Positions 5,719-8,317 of a stretch of 8,317 bases of DNA are shown here, piece by piece. How positions within the stretch are numbered: position 1 is the first letter of the stretch; every line of letters begins with the position of its first letter. Both the position numbers and the translations under genes were made by a program. The notes under the pieces were generated by a model. That model searched no databases. It was not told the DNA's origin and worked only from the letters and a program-made list of their open reading frames with translations. Location: positions 1 to 8,317 of the forward strand of contig CAJBXY010000201.1 in the NCBI GenBank assembly GCA_903959665.1. The letters are read 5' to 3'. The stretch comes from an uncultured Solirubrobacterales bacterium (lineage in GTDB: Bacteria > Actinomycetota > Thermoleophilia > Solirubrobacterales > Solirubrobacteraceae).

Positions 5719-7107
5719 TCATGCCCGCTCGAAAAGTGCGACGCACTCGATGTGCGGCGTCTGCGGGAACATGTCGACCGGGCGCACACGGACCAGCTTG
5801 TAGCCGGCCTCAACTAGTTGAGCTGCGTTCGGCGCCAGCGTCGTTGGGTTGCAGGAGACGTAGACGATCCGCTTTGCGCCGGCCTCGGCGACGCGCGCAA
5901 TCACCTTCGCCGAGAGGCCCGAGCGCGGCGGGTCGAGCACGATTAGATCGGGGCGGCCGAGCTCGTCAACGTTCTCTTTGAGGACTACGCGAACGTTGCC
6001 GGCAACGAAGCGGGCGTTTGTGATCTCGTTGCTGCGCGCGTTACGGCGCGCGTCCTCCACCGCCTCTTCGACGATCTCGACGCCGATCACTTCGCCGGCT
6101 CGCGGAGCCAACGTCAGACCAATCGAACCGATCCCGCAGCAGAGGTCGTAAACGCGCTCCCAGCCTTTTAGATCGGCGTACGCGCCAACCGTCGCGTAGA
6201 GCTTCTCGGCCATCTCGGTGTTGGTCTGAAAGAAAGCTTCGCTGCCGAGTGAAAATCGCAGCCCTGAGCACTCCTCTTCGATTGAACCAACACCGTCGAT
6301 CAAAATGTCGGTTCCACCCTGAGTCGTTTCGCCGCTGCTCGGGGCGACGGTGCGGATCACGCTGACGGCACCGGCCTCGATCATCGCGTCGGCGAAGCGC
6401 CGCTGATCAAAGTCGCCGGGCGAGGTGACGATGCGAGCCTGAATCTGGCCGGTGCGGCGACCCTCACGGACGACGAGGTTGCGCAGCAGCCCTTCGTGGG
6501 TGCGGCGGTCATACGCCTTCAGCCCCATCTCTTGGCAAACCTCAAGCGCCGCCTCGCGGATTCGATTGCTTGCCTCGGAGGCCAGCAGGCAATCGTCCAT
6601 CGGCAGAATTCGCGACCAGGAACCGGGGGCGTGGAAGCCGCAGCAGAGCGTGCCGTCCTCTTCAACTCCGAACGAGAACTCAAGCTTGTTGCGGTAGCGC
6701 CACTCTTCTACCGCGGGGATTATCGGCTCAAGCTCGAAGCCGTCAAGCTTGCCGATCCTTCGCAGCGCGTCATCAACCTGTTCGCTCTTGACTTCCAGCT
6801 GGCGCTCGTAGCTGAGCACCTGCCATGAAGCTCCGGGGTGGTCGGCGAGCGGCTCAATCCGATCGGGGCCGGGCTCGAGCATCTCAAGCGGCCGCGCCTC
6901 AGCGAAGGCGCGCTTGCGCTTGGTTACTTCGATCCGAACAAGGTCGCCAGGGACCGTGTCGCGGACAAAAATGACGTAGCTGCGATCGGCTACGGCGACG
7001 CGCGCGATGCCCTTGCCGCCGTTGGCGAGCGCTTCGATCCGTACCTCCAAGCGATCACCGCGGTCGATCCGTGTGCGTTCGCCTTCTGCTGTCGGCTGCT
7101 CGGTCAT
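5719..7107 (-). CDS. TrmA/RlmD-family RNA (uracil-C5)-methyltransferase lacking the Fe-S cysteine cluster
   Basis: The start is taken as ATG 7107 (462 aa), 28 bases after the argF stop; upstream in-frame codons fall inside argF and are not protein-like. A TRAM RNA-binding domain occupies about residues 15-75 (VRIEALANGGKGIARV). Next is the central domain, then the SAM-binding methyltransferase domain: FFQTN (292-296), YDLCCGIGSIGL (320-331), LDPPRSGL (391-398), YVSCNP with the presumed nucleophile Cys419, and PHIECVALFER with Glu454 as the likely general base. These enzymes make 5-methyluridine in 23S rRNA (RlmC/RlmD/RlmCD) or tRNA (TrmA) using SAM. The cysteine trio after the TRAM domain that binds 4Fe-4S in E. 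coli RlmD is absent (LADHPGASWQ, 87-96); only the fourth-site-like Cys173 remains. RlmD-like is the most likely naming because of the TRAM domain, but the target base cannot be told from sequence. Confidence 0.93.
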   Translation of the reverse strand: MTEQPTAEGERTRIDRGDRLEVRIEALANGGKGIARVAVADRSYVIFVRDTVPGDLVRIEVTKRKRAFAEARPLEMLEPGPDRIEPLADHPGASWQVLSYERQLEVKSEQVDDALRRIGKLDGFELEPIIPAVEEWRYRNKLEFSFGVEEDGTLCCGFHAPGSWSRILPMDDCLLASEASNRIREAALEVCQEMGLKAYDRRTHEGLLRNLVVREGRRTGQIQARIVTSPGDFDQRRFADAMIEAGAVSVIRTVAPSSGETTQGGTDILIDGVGSIEEECSGLRFSLGSEAFFQTNTEMAEKLYATVGAYADLKGWERVYDLCCGIGSIGLTLAPRAGEVIGVEIVEEAVEDARRNARSNEITNARFVAGNVRVVLKENVDELGRPDLIVLDPPRSGLSAKVIARVAEAGAKRIVYVSCNPTTLAPNAAQLVEAGYKLVRVRPVDMFPQTPHIECVALFERA

Positions 7108-7135
7108 TGAGCTGAGGATCGCAGCATCGCCTGCG

Positions 7136-8020
7136 CTAGGCCGAAGCGAGCAGCCACTCGAGCAATGCCTTCTGCGCGTGGCGGCGGTTTTCGGCCTGAT
7201 CCCAGATCCGCTGACGCTTGCCGTACAGCAGCTCGGCGCTGATCTCCTCGCCGGGATGTGCCGGCAGGCAGTGGAGCGCAATCGCGTCGTCAGCCGCTAG
7301 TGACAGCAGCTCGTCGTCGAGCCGATACGGCGCCAAAGCGGCGCGGCGCTGGTCGGCCGTCTGCTCGTCGCCCATTGAGACCCAGACATCTGTGTACAGC
7401 GCGTCTGAGCCTGCCGCGGCGGCCTGCGGGTCGCTGGTCCTCTCGCCGCCGGACTCGGGCTCCAGCTCGTAACCCTGTGGTGACGCGACGACGACTTCCA
7501 GCCCGGCGGCCTCGCCGAGAATCGCCAGAGAGCGGGCGACGTTGTTGCCGTCGCCGATGTAGGCCAGGCGCAGCTCGTCGAGCGGTCGGTCGGGGAATGC
7601 CTCCTGCAGAGTCATCAGGTCGGCGAGAGCCTGCGAAGGGTGATGGAGCTCGGTCAGCATGTTGAAGACGGGGATCGAACCCTCGGCGGCAAGCTCTTCG
7701 ATCAGCGCGTCAGGGCCGGTCCGCACGCCGACGGCGGCAACCTGGCCGGAGAGCACGCGGGCGGTGTCAGCGATCGACTCGCCGCGTGAGAGCTGCATCT
7801 CACCGGGGCGCAGCACGACGGCGTGGCCACCTAGCTCGGTAACGCCAACCTCGTAGGAGAGCCGCGTGCGCGTGCTCGGCTTCTCGAAGATCAGCGCGAC
7901 GCTCTTGCCGGCCAACGCATCGGAGGAGCCGGGAGCGGCTTTCAGCTGGTGGGCGCGCGCCAGCAGCGCGAGCAGCTGCTCGCGATCAAGCTCTTGACCG
8001 GTGAGAAAGTGGCGTGGCAA
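7136..8020 (-). CDS. argF: Ornithine carbamoyltransferase
   Basis: A 294-residue enzyme joining carbamoyl phosphate to ornithine to give citrulline, the sixth step of arginine biosynthesis, in the cytosol, normally as a trimer. Carbamoyl-phosphate residues are clear: STRTR at 49-53 after FEKP, and HHPSQ at 126-130 (HPxQ). The ornithine loop DVWVSMG is at 211-217 and the catalytic HCLP at 250-253, followed by AENRRHAQKALL near the C-terminus. SMG identifies an ornithine rather than aspartate carbamoyltransferase. Length is slightly below the usual 300-310. The start is TTG at 8020, giving MPRHFL, the typical N-terminus of the family; no ATG or GTG start is better placed and no clear Shine-Dalgarno lies upstream, so initiation may be weak or leaderless. 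No other arginine gene is visible, though argD/argG could lie outside the window. I see no convincing ARG box. Confidence 0.97.
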   Translation of the reverse strand: MPRHFLTGQELDREQLLALLARAHQLKAAPGSSDALAGKSVALIFEKPSTRTRLSYEVGVTELGGHAVVLRPGEMQLSRGESIADTARVLSGQVAAVGVRTGPDALIEELAAEGSIPVFNMLTELHHPSQALADLMTLQEAFPDRPLDELRLAYIGDGNNVARSLAILGEAAGLEVVVASPQGYELEPESGGERTSDPQAAAAGSDALYTDVWVSMGDEQTADQRRAALAPYRLDDELLSLAADDAIALHCLPAHPGEEISAELLYGKRQRIWDQAENRRHAQKALLEWLLASA

Positions 8021-8067
8021 GCGCGGGAGAATACGCCCGCAGCGCGGTTTGCGGCGCGCTATTTGTT

Positions 8068-8088
8068 GCAGCGACGGCGAATCGCTGC
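8068..8088 (-). other. 7-bp perfect inverted repeat upstream of argF
   Basis: On the minus strand GCAGCGA, a 7-base loop and TCGCTGC form a hairpin 7 bases after the stop of the small ORF and about 47 bases before the argF TTG. It is followed by AACAAATAG rather than a T-run. It could be a weak terminator for the small gene, part of an argF leader, or an operator-like dyad. The sequence does not decide between these. Confidence 0.4.
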
Positions 8089-8095
8089 GGCCTGT

Positions 8096-8305
8096 TCAGC
8101 GACTCTCGTCAAGCTCTTCGCTGCTGCCGCGCCGAATTCCGAAGCCGCGCACCGCGAGTATCGCCCGTTCGCCAAGCGACCCACGCTTCGGTAGGACGCC
8201 AAGTTGGACGGTCGCGTCATAGGCGTCAAAGAAGGCGCGGACGCGCCAAAGCTTCTCGCGCGGCGGGTCAAGCTCGCAGTAAAGGACGGCGTGAACGGTG
8301 ATCAT
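8096..8305 (-). CDS. Small hypothetical protein (possibly 5'-truncated by window end)
   Basis: I do not recognise this 69-residue ORF. It starts MITVHAVLYCELDPP and ends in a charged segment, RGSSEELDESR. Codon use matches the neighbouring real genes, with mostly G or C at third positions and frequent CTT, and composition is protein-like (balanced acidic, basic and hydrophobic residues). The competing minus-strand frame at 8059-8271 and plus-strand frame at 8014-8301 give Ser/Arg/Ala-rich translations typical of shadows. There is no signal peptide or membrane segment. The frame remains open to the window edge (ATNK before the Met), so the true start may be further upstream. It ends 75 bases before argF on the same strand. 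Confidence 0.55.
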   Translation of the reverse strand: MITVHAVLYCELDPPREKLWRVRAFFDAYDATVQLGVLPKRGSLGERAILAVRGFGIRRGSSEELDESR

Positions 8306-8317
8306 CTTGTTCGTCGC

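Noticed and set aside
5673..5813. Longer N-terminus for the FUSC-like protein
   Set aside because: It overlaps the methyltransferase stop region and is Cys/Arg-rich, unlike the family; ATG 5672 has a plausible ribosome binding site.
7108..7281. Longer N-terminus for the RNA methyltransferase
   Set aside because: It reads into argF in another frame and is not protein-like; the TRAM domain follows ATG 7107 directly.
8014..8301. 95-aa plus-strand ORF at the right end
   Set aside because: Arg/Ala/Ser-rich translation overlapping the argF start; the minus-strand frame at 8096-8305 has better codon use and composition.

Overview
This is a gene-dense, GC-rich chromosomal window with no RNA genes, mobile elements, CRISPR arrays or phage genes that I can see. 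Strong G/C preference at third codon positions, GTG and TTG starts, an actinobacterial-type inositol-3-phosphate synthase and a PimA-like glycosyltransferase fold suggest a high-GC actinobacterium. My guess is a Thermoleophilia/Solirubrobacterales-like lineage; this rests on general resemblance, not on a marker gene or a search.

Plus strand, 2-3157. Three genes are packed head to tail. The first is the C-terminal half of inositol-3-phosphate synthase (ino1), which carries an added Lys/Ala tail. Four bases later comes a two-domain protein: an N-terminal GT-B (PimA-like) glycosyltransferase domain that has lost its usual donor-site residues, joined to a C-terminal PHP phosphoesterase domain with an intact metal-ligand set. 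Its stop codon overlaps by one base the start of a uracil-DNA-glycosylase-superfamily protein, which keeps four candidate Fe-S cysteines but lacks the usual catalytic motifs. The tight packing implies co-transcription and translational coupling. An inositol-phosphate producer coupled to a phosphoesterase fused to a pseudo-glycosyltransferase is the most unusual content of the window and the best candidate for an undescribed pathway or complex.

Minus strand, 8317 to 3164. A series of genes runs leftward and meets the first cluster tail to tail with only 6 bases between stop codons. In transcription order they are: a small uncharacterised ORF; argF (ornithine carbamoyltransferase, arginine biosynthesis); a TrmA/RlmD-family RNA uracil-C5 methyltransferase without the usual Fe-S cysteine cluster; a FUSC/aromatic-acid-exporter-like membrane protein; a zinc-free PIG3-type quinone oxidoreductase; and an NTF2/SnoaL-like protein overlapping the oxidoreductase by 4 bases. 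Gaps of 75, 28, 46 and 14 bases and the final overlap suggest one or two operons. The functions are mixed housekeeping (arginine synthesis, rRNA/tRNA modification) and detoxification/efflux-like, with no obvious shared pathway. Two small perfect inverted repeats lie in the 75- and 46-base gaps. No non-coding stretch exceeds 100 bases.
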